A DNA stretch of 64,000 nucleotides, from the NCBI GenBank assembly GCA_019915015.1, contig JAHBBC010000003.1, positions 2,108,001 to 2,172,000 of the forward strand. The letters run 5' to 3'. Every line of letters begins with the position of its first letter. The stretch's first letter is position 1. The stretch is from Auriscalpium vulgare (taxonomy: Eukaryota; Basidiomycota; Agaricomycetes; Russulales; Auriscalpiaceae). A program made the position numbers and the translations under genes. Of the stretch, positions 45,141 to 56,272 are shown piece by piece. The notes beneath the pieces were generated by a model. That model had not been told where the DNA came from. It searched no databases and saw only the letters and a list, made by a program, of their open reading frames with translations.

Positions 45141-45723
45141 GCCTGGGTCCGCTCCTTGCTACTGAAGCAGCCCGCTGCTTGGCCACTGTCCGCGGCAGTG
45201 ACAATTGAGAAATTGTGCAGGACAGGTGAGCTTGGTGCGGGCAGAGCGGACAGAGCAAGCGCGCGCGGGCGGTAAATGAAGATTAGTACTCGGATACGCA
45301 CGGCGCGCCCACGACGCAAGGCTTCTCACCAGAACACACACCATAGAGATTGCAGACATGTTCGGCGGCGGTATGAGGGCAACGATTTATGTTTGCCGAG
45401 GAGACTAGGAAGAGGACCGAATGGCGAGGCGCGCGTACGCCGGGTCAGTCCAGAGTCCAGTTCAAGTGGCGTCGACTCGGCGGTCGACCCGCCGCATGCA
45501 AACATCGATCCAAACAAACATCCCCAGCCGGACTGCTCCGGATCCACACGGTATGTATCAGATCCAGTGGCCACCACGCGCGACCAATGGGCGCGAGGAA
45601 ATATCGCCCGCAATGTCCAACTCACGGGCATCGCTCCAAGGTGTCGCCCTCATCGCGTACGTGACGTTCTTGTCGGTCATTCGATGACGACAGTCGTGAG
45701 GACCGCGCCGGTCACCTCCAGCA

Positions 45724-45730
45724 TATATAA
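45724..45730 (+). promoter_or_regulatory. TATA box of the small Tudor-like gene
   Basis: ATATATAA within GCATATATAAACCCGC lies about 95 bp before the ATG at 45823, in a typical core-promoter position. Confidence 0.5.
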
Positions 45731-45822
45731 ACCCGCTCTTGCAGGCCAGCGATCCGTATCATCGCTGAACGTTCAACCACCACCACCTCATACTTCCTCA
45801 CCACACCTGCATCTGTTCGAAA

Positions 45823-46235
45823 ATGACCTACAAGGTGCGTCCTGGGTCTCTCTCAGGCGTGTCATTGACCTGACGTCCTACTAGCAAGGCGACAAAGTCG
45901 AGTACAAGCCGATCGGCGGTCAGCAATGCCTGCGCTCCGGATCATAGTCGACCACGCTCATCTGAATGCTCTTGCAGGTGCTGCTGACAACGTGTCCCAC
46001 TCCACCGGACAGATCGTCGACGTCGTGAACGACGAATCTGTAGGCTTCATTTGTATGCGATGCCCTCACACAACCGCTCATCGCATGATCTGCAGGAGAA
46101 CCGATACGTGATCAAGAACGACAACACCGGAAAGGAGACGACCTACCAGGTCAGCACCTCGTCTTCGCATGCATGCGCCGTCGTTTGAGCTCTTTGTTCG
46201 TCCTGCAGGAGAAAAACATTGTGAAGAAGATTTGA
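45823..46235 (+). CDS. Small DUF2945 (hypervirulence-associated Tudor-like) protein
   Basis: Five very short exons, 45823-45834, 45885-45918, 45978-46039, 46096-46149 and 46209-46235, join to 62 residues: MTYK, QGDKVEYKPIGG, NVSHSTGQIVDVVND, ENRYVIKNDNTGKETTYQ and EKNIVKKI. The pattern G(D/E)xVxYKPIGG...STGxIxxV...YxIxNDNTxKxTxYxExNI is that of the DUF2945 Tudor-like family. It is a beta-barrel of about 60 residues found widely in fungi and bacteria, with no settled biochemical role. All introns are GT..AG and every junction keeps the pattern, so the model is strong although no exon is long enough to be a notable ORF. Confidence 0.85.
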
Positions 46236-49200
46236 ATGTGTCGTGACCGGTGTCGACATAGCTCTTGTCAATTGTACTTGTAGAAAGTCGAATTCATTGT
46301 GGATTGCGGTTTGCGATCATGGTCTGGACTTCGACATCATATCACGTTTTCGTGGTTAACTACCATCAGGTGAGCTCTCCGCAGCACACAATGGGGCGCG
46401 TGCGGGCCAGACGTGCTACGGCGCTGCACACTATTTTGAGTCAGCAGATAGCCGTATCAGCCGTGAGTGAATACTTGCCAAAGAACAGGATTATCTGGCC
46501 GCCGGGCATCGTTTCACAGAACACCCACCACAATGTTAGGCGGCCGACGAGCCTTCCAAGTGCGACGTCACGGATTCCGTGCATGACCGTCACTCCACAA
46601 TCAGCGCGATGACAAGAGGAGACAAGAGGGCGCTCGCACGAGCCGCGTGACGATAGTTTCGCGCCTCGACGGGGCAACACTTTGAAATCTGCGGAGGGCG
46701 CAAGTTGACCCGCGCAGCGTAAGAAGAACATAAAATCGGGGTATGCGGGCTGTGGAGAAGCTTTCGAGGCGCCTTGTGACCCTGGAAACAGCAGGCAGTT
46801 CCATATAGTCCGCCGGGGCTTCTAATAGCGACGACACGCAAGGATGCATCTCCAAAGGTAGTATTAGGGAGCAATGTGGATGTCGGCGTCCGGTTCTTTG
46901 GCGGAGTTTTGCTACCTACGCGACAGTTACACGCGAGGCGTCAGCGTCGGTGATCTTCGGTGACTGCACTTGGGTACATACTGGCGTCTAGATCTCCGCG
47001 TTGGCCGTGATACAGGATTATAATGATTTGTAGAACGGTTGTGATGGTGAAACGGAAAGTTTCGACCGCGCCTGCAGCAAAAGATCCTTCTTGAAGGACG
47101 TCGCTTGTGTAAACACGGCTATCAGGGCCTGGAACTTGACATGGGAGTGCCACTTAGTACTTACAGCTCCACATGCTGCGAACCGAGGCCCAGAGCCTCG
47201 ACCGGAAGGCACGCTAGGCGCTTCGTGTCTGAGACGCATCGGCGGGTGTCGGGGAGAGCCCGCAGTTCGTCACCGGACATACCACCGTGCAATTTGACGA
47301 AGTAAGCGATAGAATGGGAGCCGCAATAAACACCTGAAAGGCATGGCAGGCGCTCCTGGTGGTTAGAACGACGGCTGTGTGCGAGAAAACCTTATAAGGA
47401 GAGCGGCGGGGATACGCCTGACCGAGACAGCGGAAGGGACAGTTGATGGGAGGAGAATGTGAGCAGATGCGGTTTGTTCTAAGGCGCCACGGCCTTTAGC
47501 ACTGTACGTCAGGAAGACGTAAATCTGAAATCAGTCGCGGGAGTCAAGAATCAGAATGGGCACCAAAGCAACATGAAGCTCACAAATCGCTTGTTGGAAA
47601 TAATCTATAATCAGCGACGATGCGGCCGTGGATAAACTCTGATGAGTAGGGGAACGCGTCCGCAAGAATGCCGAAGGCAATCGTATTGCTCTGAGGGTAG
47701 TTCAGGTACGCATTGATGAGTTGTTTAGAGCAGACTGCCCACAATCGAGATATCGGACGCCGATTTGTGGCTGCAGGAAAATGTCTGTCTGATTGCCGTC
47801 AGATTTATGGCTTGAAAAATGAGGACACGCCACTAGACGCTACCCAGCTGCTACGTAGTTATGCTTTGAGTCCGATGTCACGGTATTGGTTGGGGTGGTT
47901 GGGCGGTACTGTCCACTATCTCCTGGCTAAGGTGAAGGCGTGTTCCCCTCCACGTCCAAGACATCAAAATGGAGATTGGAAGGCACTGGTCAGGGGATAC
48001 GTGGTGCCTCTCTAAATGATGGGCCCGTCAGGTGTGGTGGAGGAAGCCTTGTGCATTACTGACCAATAGAGATTGCGCCCAGTTGTTCCCCGTGCGTGAA
48101 TATGTTGAGAAGCTGGGTCTGAGGAGCGCAGGTGCGCCACCCAAGCAACTAGGGAACCTTCATATATCACGGCAAAGGAGGCATCTGAATAGGCGACGTA
48201 TCATCGGTGAGCGTTTGCACGCCTTCAGCTACACAGTCAACTACCTAGAAACTTCCACGGAATTACGGACCTCGCGGAAGCATGGCGGAATTTCTCGCGA
48301 GCTCTGCGGTGCAATGTGGCGATATGCCTGCTTCTTCCCTCGGCAGGCACTTCAAGGTTCACCATCGCAGCAACAGTGTAAGGTGCAGCAGGGAAGTTGT
48401 CACCTGCGAAAGCAAATCATACCCGAACCTTGCTCGTCCTGGCAGGTCAAGGTGCTCACCTTGTCTCCGGCATAGCCGGTCCGACGACGAAGGAACAGCG
48501 GTTTGCACCGCCGCGCTGACTCGCAATGATCTTCTGACCTCTTTTAGTAGAGATTTAGACACATAGTTTACCACGCTGGACCGCGGAAGTCTTCGGTTGC
48601 GTGAAATCTCGCATCGCAGAGTGTTTTCAATGACTCGAAGAGTCGGAACTAGTGGCATTACTTACACGCTGAGTTGAAAGCTGGCTCAGCCGTACCACTC
48701 GCAGGACTCCCCAGAATGTCTTCCAGCACATAAAGGAGGAGGGTTGATTTGCAGATGAGAGCCGGCTGGCATTAATGATTGAGTGCTAGGAAATTAAATA
48801 CCTCGGCAGTGTCACGGTGTTGATCTTTGTTTGTATCCATTATTACATGATTTGCACATCCCTCGGACGTCCAGTTCGAGGCGTTGTTTCTCTGCGACCA
48901 TCCCGTCTCGTTCATTGCAACGCAACGTCTGTCATCCTGCGTCGTCTTTGCGTGGAGGCTGACGGAACGTTTTCTGCCCCGTGTGTTCGGCTTCTTGACA
49001 GGCGCAATGTCCTTGAGAGCTCGTTCGGAATCGCAAGTTCCACTCCATGTCTTCCACGGGCACACCATACAAGACCAACGAGTACATCCTGAGGTCATTT
49101 TTTGCGGCTGCCGCGCGACAAGTTTGGCTTGGACGTCCTATGGGCACATGCTTTCGGGGGAGCACGAGATCTCATCGAATTTGGCAGCTTGCACGCTTGC

Positions 49201-50600
49201 TCGACTCTTATCGACACCTCTTCCCTTCGCGATGGGATCGCAAGCCTGTCCTGGTAGCCGTACAGGCGTTCTCTGATATTGGTTACTATGTTACTGATAC
49301 TTGCAAATTCCATAGTTCGCCAGCGTCGTTTTCCGTCGCTTGACCGCTAGCGCTGCGTAAGAGATATGCTATGCGGGCGTGGTCTCCGCACTTGCCTAGA
49401 GTTCCATGACGGCATCAGCCACAAGGTGATCCGATCGATGGCTTTTCCTTATCACTGCGTTTTCCTGGCGACGCAGTCTGAGGTATACTTACCCAATTAG
49501 ATCCTCCCTCATTGCAAGTCCGTCTCAACCGCCATGGGCAATTCGTCAAGCTCAAACCTTGCATAGCCATTGAGTGATTGCGCTCCTCTCCCAAGATTCT
49601 AGAAGCCATCGAACCCCCAAGCCGTATCTCCACTATCTCCTCGTGACTGGACGCATGACTCGGGGTGTTCCTCGACGAACCGTGGGTGCCGGGGGCGAGG
49701 CGGTTCGATATCCCATAACGGACCTGCGAGCTGTTCATTCACGACGGCAGAACAAGGCACGTCCCTCCTCTGTGACACATCCTCTGGCGAATGGATTCGT
49801 CTCCTTGGTGCCGGTGGCATGTTCTTATCCGAGGATTATGAGAATGCCAGGGACTTGGGAAAAGGCGCACACGCAGCCTATGCCCAAACGGTCCTGTGTC
49901 TAGATCTGCCTGCCTGATGGCTGGTTGGCACGGGTCGCGAGGCGCGAGGTCAAATCAGCTGGCCTTAATCGACTGCTAGGCGATGATATCATCGAGGGCG
50001 CCCAGTCGCAAGCCGGAATCCCTGCCGTCAACCCGAAGTAAATGTGCGCGGCTGGCGATATTTGTGAGCGGTAATTGCGTTAGGGCTAGTGCGGCGCGCG
50101 CATCGATTCCTAATGGGCCATCATCCTTGTTCAGCAGTCACTAGTCACGGGCGCGTCGAGCGATCAGAGCAGGGGATATGATCTGGCTCTGATAACATCA
50201 CGGCGCCGGCTCGACGAACCGAATGCTCGGAGGGAGCCCTGTCCCACGTTGAAGAGCATCGTAAACGGATTTTCCTAATACGCGCGTGTTTGTCGTGCTG
50301 AATACGTTGTCCTGCCCTGCGCGCAGTCCCAGCATCCCTTTATAGCTCACTTCGTGGTGATCTCGCTCGACTGTTCGTGCCCACACGAATTGAACCTTGT
50401 TTCAGAGTAGCCGAGTCCGTCTCCTTGCGGGCACACGTCCTGGTGAGCCGTCGGCGTTCTGACTGACCGCTCTACTCTGCCTTACGACCGCCGAGTCGCC
50501 GCCAAAGCCAAGATCTCGGGACATGTCCAAATTCGCCGTAGCGGATTCGAGGCGAGCGCTTGCCCCACCCGATATCTTCGTGTAAGCCATGCAGTTCCGT
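46236..50600. other. Gene-poor region of about 4.4 kb
   Basis: I find no frame with a recognisable domain or consistent splice pattern. Short ORFs occur on both strands (for example 47713-48015 plus and 48772-49098 minus), but neighbouring frames do not extend them into a family. The composition is less GC-rich than the genic parts. It may hold old decayed elements. Confidence 0.4.
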
Positions 50601-50617
50601 GGTCTCCCCAGCTGCAG

Positions 50618-50625
50618 TATATAAA
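50618..50625 (+). promoter_or_regulatory. TATA box of the small Cys-rich gene
   Basis: TATATAAA about 135 bp before the ATG at 50757, followed by a C-rich stretch typical of a transcription start area. Confidence 0.5.
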
Positions 50626-50756
50626 GCCTGCGCTCGCTGTCGCATACAGCCAGTATCCCCTCCCCTCCACCCCGACAAGCGCGCCATTGGCCTCCCGCAT
50701 CGCATCATTGCATCACAAACTTCACCAACGCCTACATCTACCCGTATAGCACCGCT

Positions 50757-51169
50757 ATGTGTTTGGAGGAATGGTGCGTCGATCACGCCAGGCGATGCAT
50801 CTCACCTGAGCACGCCCGACAGCTTTGGAAACCAATACAGAGGATGCGGAGTAACACGTTCCCCCCTTGTGCGCGCCACGTCTGCTGAACTCACTTCGCA
50901 GCACTACGTTCGACTGTATTCCACGGGCGTCCGAGCTGACTGCGGATCACTAACCTGCGTGCACAGCGCATCGCACATGCACAAGACGGCTAAGCAATGT
51001 ACTTGCAGCAGGGTGCGTTGGCTCGTTGTTGACGCTCGCTCGACCTGACACCGTTCCTCCGCCGGCTGGGCCGCAGGCCATCTACGACAACCGGCGAGTG
51101 ATCAATCTGTTCCAGGAACAGTGCGATGACTGTAAGGAGGTCGGGTACGACCGAGGCCGGCGACGTTAG
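50757..51169 (+). CDS. Small cysteine-rich basidiomycete protein
   Basis: Exons 50757-50773, 50823-50850, 50902-51012 and 51077-51169 give 82 residues. The protein has regularly spaced Cys/His: MCLEECFGNQYRGCGHYVRL, TGVRADCGSLTCVHSASHMH, AKQCTCSRAIYDNRR and QEQCDDCKEVGYDRGRRR. I recognise the YxGCGHYVxLYxTG...DCG...C...H...C pattern as a recurring small protein of mushrooms, possibly metal-binding, without known function. The donor after GCG (GTAACA at 50851) was chosen over the GTTCCC seven bases on because only it keeps GCGHYVRLY in frame. There is no signal peptide, so it is probably cytosolic or nuclear. Confidence 0.7.
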
Positions 51170-52038
51170 CCCGTCGGGCGTCCCCCTCGCTGGTCTCGTT
51201 CGGACACGTTGACCTCGAACCTCTTCGTTCCAGAACGCCCCGTCTTTCTTGCAACTGCTGTCCCTATCGTAATCGCTTTCCCGCTTTCTTCATTGCTCAT
51301 TCACACGCCATGTATTGTACGGACTTCCCTTATGTGGTTCTTGATCCCCTTCACGCATCCCGAGACTTTCGTCCCGCTCGACTGAATTCGACGCACCCGG
51401 ACGGAGCCTCTGTGAATGTTATCTTACACGGCGGCCACATCTGTGGAGAATGCCTTCCTGAACGGCGCATTCATTGTCTGTTCGAAAGCACAGAAGCCCT
51501 TTGACTTCTTGCTCACGTACGTTCTGACCAGAATGCCACCATCAAAGTCGCCCATGCGTGTCCACAGGCAAGTCGGTCTTCGGCCCTTGGTAACGAAGTG
51601 TAAATGAGTCACCGAGGAAGTAGGGCAACCCTTGTTGCGTGTCCCTGATACGCAATACTTAGTCGAGCATGGGTCAGTGTTGTCCCTCGGTGCGCTAGCA
51701 AGGGTGATCGACGATGTGAAGCGAGACAGCACAGGGAAACGAATCTCACCAGGGGTGAGATTGAGAAGCGCCTGCCGCAGTAAGCACCACTGAGTTGCAG
51801 AAGGTTGCATCCCGCACCGAGGTCCCATCCGACGCCGGAACATGCCCGCATGCACGTCCGGCCCACGCGATATTGCGCCTCGCATTGGTACACGCAAGGA
51901 TCGGCGGCCGGCACAGCGAGGTTCGTCCGTAGAGCCTGATGCAACTGAACTGCTCAGAGAGCTTGGAGCTTTCGAGAACTGGAAGAAGCATGCGTATTTT
52001 TGCAAGGTTGCAGCATCGGACAATAACAAACAGAAACA
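51170..52038. other. Intergenic, no supported gene
   Basis: A minus-strand frame at 51424-52029 is open for 200 codons but shows no domain and is overlapped by equally long frames on the other strand. I treat it as chance. Confidence 0.35.
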
Positions 52039-53848
52039 TCAGAACCGCCGCCCGCCCCGCTTGATCGGCTGTCTCGTGCCACGTCGGGCTGCGCCACTGC
52101 GCTTGGACGCCCCATCGCTATCCTCGTCGCTCGAAGACACGACGACTTGCTTGGCCTTCTTCTTTGGACGCGGCGGCGAGTCGGAATCCGAGGCGGGAAG
52201 CTTGGATGCGGCACCGCTGACAGCGGCGGATGCCTTGGAGCGTGGGGCAGACGGTGCAGGGCTGGCAGGCGCAGAAGCCTTGCTGCGTTGCGCGGCTGGA
52301 GCTGGAGGCGGCGAGGCCGACGAGGGCTCAGGCGCGGGCTTTGCCTTGCCCTTCGGTGGCGGCGGCGGCGAAGCAGCAGCCTCCTTGTCAGAATCCGATT
52401 CCGTGACGGATTCGTCGGCGCCAGCTGCTGGCTCCCCTCGGCCCGCACCTTTAACCTGCAACTGGGACAGCGAGTTCCCCGGCGCTTCGATCTCGGAGGG
52501 TGATTTGGGCTTTATCGATGGGGCGACACGCACGGCACATGAGGTTTTGTCTGAGATAAGAGAAGGGCAGCACGTACGGGTGGACTCGGCGTCCGGGGCT
52601 GACTTGGCTGTACGGACCGCACATCACGCGTGGGCTCTGTGTGCGATCGGACGCTTGGCCCGGGCTCCTGGGCGGTAGGCACAGGCAGCTTGAGGTCGTG
52701 TGCGGTCGCTTCTTGGAGGACGGGGGCTGAAACGATGGTCAGGAGACGGGCTATGATGGGACGCTATTTGAGGACGGCGCACGCAGATTGGTGTTGAAGT
52801 CGAAAAGCGCCGTCATCCGACGAAGGGCCGTTGAGATCCTGGGACGCATGAACGCATTTTTGACGTGCGTGTCGACGCTGCGCCGCGCCGTCCGTCCGAC
52901 TTTATCGATTGCCTGGGGTGAAGGAAGGCATGAGCAACATGCAAGCACGCCAAGCGTCCCCTGCACGCAGAGCCAGGCAGCGTTGACGCTGCAGCAAGGA
53001 CGCCGCGCATGCAGGGGGTGCGCTAGCCCCCGCCACACGCGCGCGCCGTGCTGCTTCGGCCACTGAACGAGACTCAAGCGGACAAACCTTTTCCAGCTCG
53101 ATGGTAGAGATCTCGCCTACGGCCTCCGTCGCGGTGAACGCCATGTGCGCGGTGCTTATGAGCGGCATTATGAGGTGTTGCGAGAGCACTTCGGCCGACA
53201 GGCGCGGGCCGAGCGAGAAGGCCTCCCAGCGCCATTTGAACGCATCTCCGCGCAGGTCTGCCGCGAGGTCCTGTACGCGCAGGAGGGCTTGGCGTTATGT
53301 GATGTTACTGCGGGGGGCGGGGGCAGGATGCTTACGGAGTAGCGCGATTCAACCAGTTCGAAGGAGAGGTCGCCAAAGGCGCCAAGCGAATGCACGTCGG
53401 AGAGATACTGTAGGACTTGGTCGAGCCATTCGTCCTCCGCGGATCTGCTGGAGGAGAATGACGCGGAGTCAGGGTTGAGCGTCGACCAGCGTCGGGTCAG
53501 TTGGGCACGCGACAGCACTGACACGACGTCAGTTTCCAGCAGCGGGTGGAGGCTTGCGACGCGTACCTTCGGCCCATACACTCTTTGTGTCCGTGATCAG
53601 AAAGATACAGGACTGGTCGGCAAGGGAGGCGTAGAACTTCTACTGGAAGAGTCTGTGAGCGGGGCGGCGGTGGATGAATGAGGAGGCCGTGTGTACCACC
53701 AGGTAAGGAATCGACTTGTCGTTGTCCACTTTGGAGATCCATTCCCGCGACAACAGATGCTTAGAGTGCTCCTGATTGCGGAGTCGTCGCTGGATACTAG
53801 GAGAAAGAAGTAGAAGACGAATGTACGTACCTCAGTGAAGTAATCCAT
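52039..53848 (-). CDS. XLF/Nej1 non-homologous end-joining factor
   Basis: Minus-strand exons start at the ATG at 53848 (MDYFTE, then EHSKHLLSREWISKVDND). They continue with IPYLVKFYASLADQSCIF, LITDTKSVYGPKVRVASLH, YLSDVHSLGAFGDLSFELVE, KWRWEAFSLGP and VLSQHLIMPLISTAHMAF. The last matches the human XLF signature SQHLIRPLM. A coiled region (AIDKVGRTARRSVDTHVKNA) follows, then a long disordered acidic and Pro-rich tail with a nuclear localisation-like PRPKKKAKQ and the basic end KRGGRRF. XLF bridges DNA ends with XRCC4 and ligase IV in the nucleus. The tail probably serves as a Ku contact, by analogy with the family. Joins between 52540 and 53100 are approximate. Confidence 0.75.
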
Positions 53849-54226
53849 AGCACCCTGGCGGCCACTGCGATTGTTTGGTCACTTTGGAATTCGACGGCGA
53901 TTCGACTCCAGGAGATTTGATGGCAGCGAGTGCGTGGGTGCAGCGGACGATGATGCGGTCTAAGTGTTGGAAGGGCTTCGGTGCCCTGGGGCTGGGGTAG
54001 TAACTGGGTAGATAAGTTGGTCGGTGGAGTTACAAGACCGGAAAGACCGAGCAAGTTGAAGACGCGGCTATGTAATTGCCGACGTGCCGCTCAGCAACGA
54101 CTTTCTCATCCCGCGCTTGGGATGTGTAGCCCTATGTCGGACACAGGGATTGTCTTTCTAATATAACCCACCATCCCTCGCCACCTGGGCTACACCTGCA
54201 ACCAAATACCGACAGAATTGCGCCTC
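53849..54226. promoter_or_regulatory. Divergent promoter between XLF and the FHA/G-patch gene
   Basis: About 378 bp separate two start codons facing away from each other. No conserved element was identified apart from an AT-rich stretch near 54155-54170. Shared regulation is possible but not shown by the sequence. Confidence 0.4.
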
Positions 54227-55480
54227 ATGTCCATGGAGGAAGGCGAGATCTCCGACGGAGCACCCTCCTCTCACAGCATCCTACACGAACCCTCATACGA
54301 CCCATCATACGAATGGCCCGGCTCTGGCACCCCAGACGACCCTCACATAACCCCTGCGCCGCACCCCTCCACCAGTGCCACGGCCCCGCCTACCTGCCGC
54401 CTCCTCCTCGCGCAATCCACCATCCTACCGGCACACCAGCGCCTCGCGATTCTCGAAGCATACCCCGACGGTGTCCAGCTTGGCCGCGACCTGCCCGCGG
54501 ACACGAGCACGCCGCGTGTGCGCCTCAAGGAGATGGCGGTCTCGAAGCTGCACGCGACGGTCTTCTGGGACACCGAGCGCGCGACGTGGGCCGTCGTGGA
54601 CATGGGCTCGATGCACGGTACGTTCGTCCGCTCCGACTCCGAGTCCGGCGGCGCGGGGCTGAGGCGCGGCGGGAAGGGCAACGCGGCCGATGCGGCCGAC
54701 TCGGTCGGCGTGCGCTTGTCAGCTCCGCGGGTAGCAAGCGTGCCGCGCGCGCTGCGGCATATGGACTGCCTGATGCTCGGCGGGACGGCGTTCGTGGTGC
54801 ACATCCACGAGTCGCGCCTGCCGTGCGTGGAGTGCTCTGCGTCGGCGGGCGGCGCGGGCGACGAGATCCCGCTGTTCGCACAGAGGAAGCGCAAGCGCGA
54901 GGTCGACGCTGAGCCGGCGGGGTACGTCGCGCCAGCGGAGAAGAACGCGAAGAAGGCGCTAACGTCGCTCAAGCACGAGATGCTGCGTCGTGACGGATAT
55001 TTGGAGAGTGTTCGCTCTTCGTCTCTGCCGCGAGGCCAAGGATATGTGGACCGCTCTGCGCGCCGCCGTGCGTTGCACCCGTCGTCAGCTCCGGATACCC
55101 CTGGTATCGCGACGCCCCCTGCCTTTCCGCCTGCGCCTGCCTCGGCGCGCACCACCGCTCTGCCATATCCTATACCGGCATCTGCGCTTGCTCACCCTGA
55201 GCCGGTGCGCTCGGCGCCCCCGGCGCCATTAGAAGCATCAAATATCGGCCACCGATTGCTCAGGATGCAGGGATGGGAGCCGGGCGCAGCCCTAGGGCTT
55301 CCAGACGACGATGGAGAGGAGGGCATCGTGGGCTTCAAGCGGTTGGTAGAACCGTTGGAGGTCAATGCGTCTGTTGGGCGCGCTGGCTTGGGTATGCCGG
55401 TCCGATCGCCGGATGCGCCGAGGCCTGTTCTCAACGACTGGACGCGGAGAAGGTGGGAAGATGTCCGGCGCGCATCTTGA
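54227..55480 (+). CDS. FHA and G-patch domain protein (AGGF1-like)
   Basis: A single exon of 417 codons from the ATG at 54227 (MSMEEGEISDGAPSSHSILH). The in-frame TTG upstream is not needed. An FHA domain at about residues 65-135 shows VQLGRDLPADTSTPRV, VSKLHATVFWD and VVDMGSMHGTFVR, the phosphothreonine-binding pattern GR..VS..H...GS.NGT. A Lys/Arg-rich stretch (AQRKRKREVD) is a likely nuclear signal. A G-patch near residues 345-395 (NIGHRLLRMQGWEPGAALGL ... GRAGLG) would contact RNA or a DEAH helicase. The order FHA then G-patch is that of AGGF1-type proteins linked to pre-mRNA processing. The exact role in fungi is not known to me. Confidence 0.8.
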   Translation: MSMEEGEISDGAPSSHSILHEPSYDPSYEWPGSGTPDDPHITPAPHPSTSATAPPTCRLLLAQSTILPAHQRLAILEAYPDGVQLGRDLPADTSTPRVRLKEMAVSKLHATVFWDTERATWAVVDMGSMHGTFVRSDSESGGAGLRRGGKGNAADAADSVGVRLSAPRVASVPRALRHMDCLMLGGTAFVVHIHESRLPCVECSASAGGAGDEIPLFAQRKRKREVDAEPAGYVAPAEKNAKKALTSLKHEMLRRDGYLESVRSSSLPRGQGYVDRSARRRALHPSSAPDTPGIATPPAFPPAPASARTTALPYPIPASALAHPEPVRSAPPAPLEASNIGHRLLRMQGWEPGAALGLPDDDGEEGIVGFKRLVEPLEVNASVGRAGLGMPVRSPDAPRPVLNDWTRRRWEDVRRAS

Positions 55481-55535
55481 TGCTTGTGAGCAGGAGGCTT
55501 CGTCTTTCGAATATAGATTGTATTGAATGGTGCGC

Positions 55536-55772
55536 TCATCTCATCCCTCCACAGTGAATTGATGCTCTCGCGCTACGAATCGCTGCGCTGCCAGCATTAT
55601 TGCATCGGCGCAGGATCGCTTGGCATGCGAGCGGCATGCCATCAGGCGTAAAGTGCGCGGTGACAGACAGTGGAGGAATGACGGTCTGCGCAACTCGCTC
55701 GCCGGGCGCCTCGGAGCCCGCTTCTTTGCTACCGTCGCTACTGACAGGGAGCGCGTTCTCATCATCAGTCAT
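55536..55772 (-). CDS. Possible small protein or 3' exon, unassigned
   Basis: An open minus-strand frame of 78 codons starts at an ATG at 55772 (MTDDENALPVSSDGSKEAGS) and stops at 55536. It has no recognisable domain. It is convergent with the FHA/G-patch gene, leaving only about 55 bp between stops. It could be a small gene or chance. Confidence 0.3.
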   Translation of the reverse strand: MTDDENALPVSSDGSKEAGSEAPGERVAQTVIPPLSVTAHFTPDGMPLACQAILRRCNNAGSAAIRSARASIHCGGMR

Positions 55773-56272
55773 ATGTCTGTTTATGTACGTTAATCCGGCG
55801 TCGTTATTCAACAAAGGGTGTTTGGCGCGGCTTGAGCGCGGTGGAGGGGCGGGTACACGAGGCTAGCATCTGGCTGAATGGGAGGCAAAGAACACGGTTG
55901 AAGTGCCTCGAGGCGAGAGTGATGTGACGGATCGCGAGCAATTACGGGGAAACGCGTGACGCAACGCGAGACGCGTTGTTTGCGGGTGTTAGGATGCAGT
56001 CACGTGTGTGGTTCTGGTTCGAATGTGGCCGAGCATCTCTTGCGTCGTTCGCCAGCGGCTGACTCTTGTCCTCTCTCCCTCCTCTCCTCTCTCCTCACCC
56101 ACCCGCCGCCGTGGTCGCCAGCCCCGCACATCCCAGGAGCCCTCCCTCTCCTCCCTCTCCTCTCCTCCCCATCGTCCCCGTCGCTCCGGGCTGCCCACTC
56201 TCTCCTCGCCGTCTTCAACTTCCCCCAACATTCTAAGTACCATACTTCTCTTCAACTTTTCCATCCAGTCAA
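55773..56272. promoter_or_regulatory. Upstream region of the cyclin gene with a pyrimidine tract
   Basis: The last 200 bp before the cyclin ATG (about 56068-56230) are strongly C/T-rich on the plus strand (many CTCCTCTC units), as often seen at fungal transcription starts. No TATA box is evident. Confidence 0.4.

Noticed and set aside
49685..49720. GGTTCGATATCC, resembling a tRNA B-box
   Set aside because: No matching A-box or acceptor stem lies at the right distance, and the surrounding sequence does not fold as a cloverleaf by eye.
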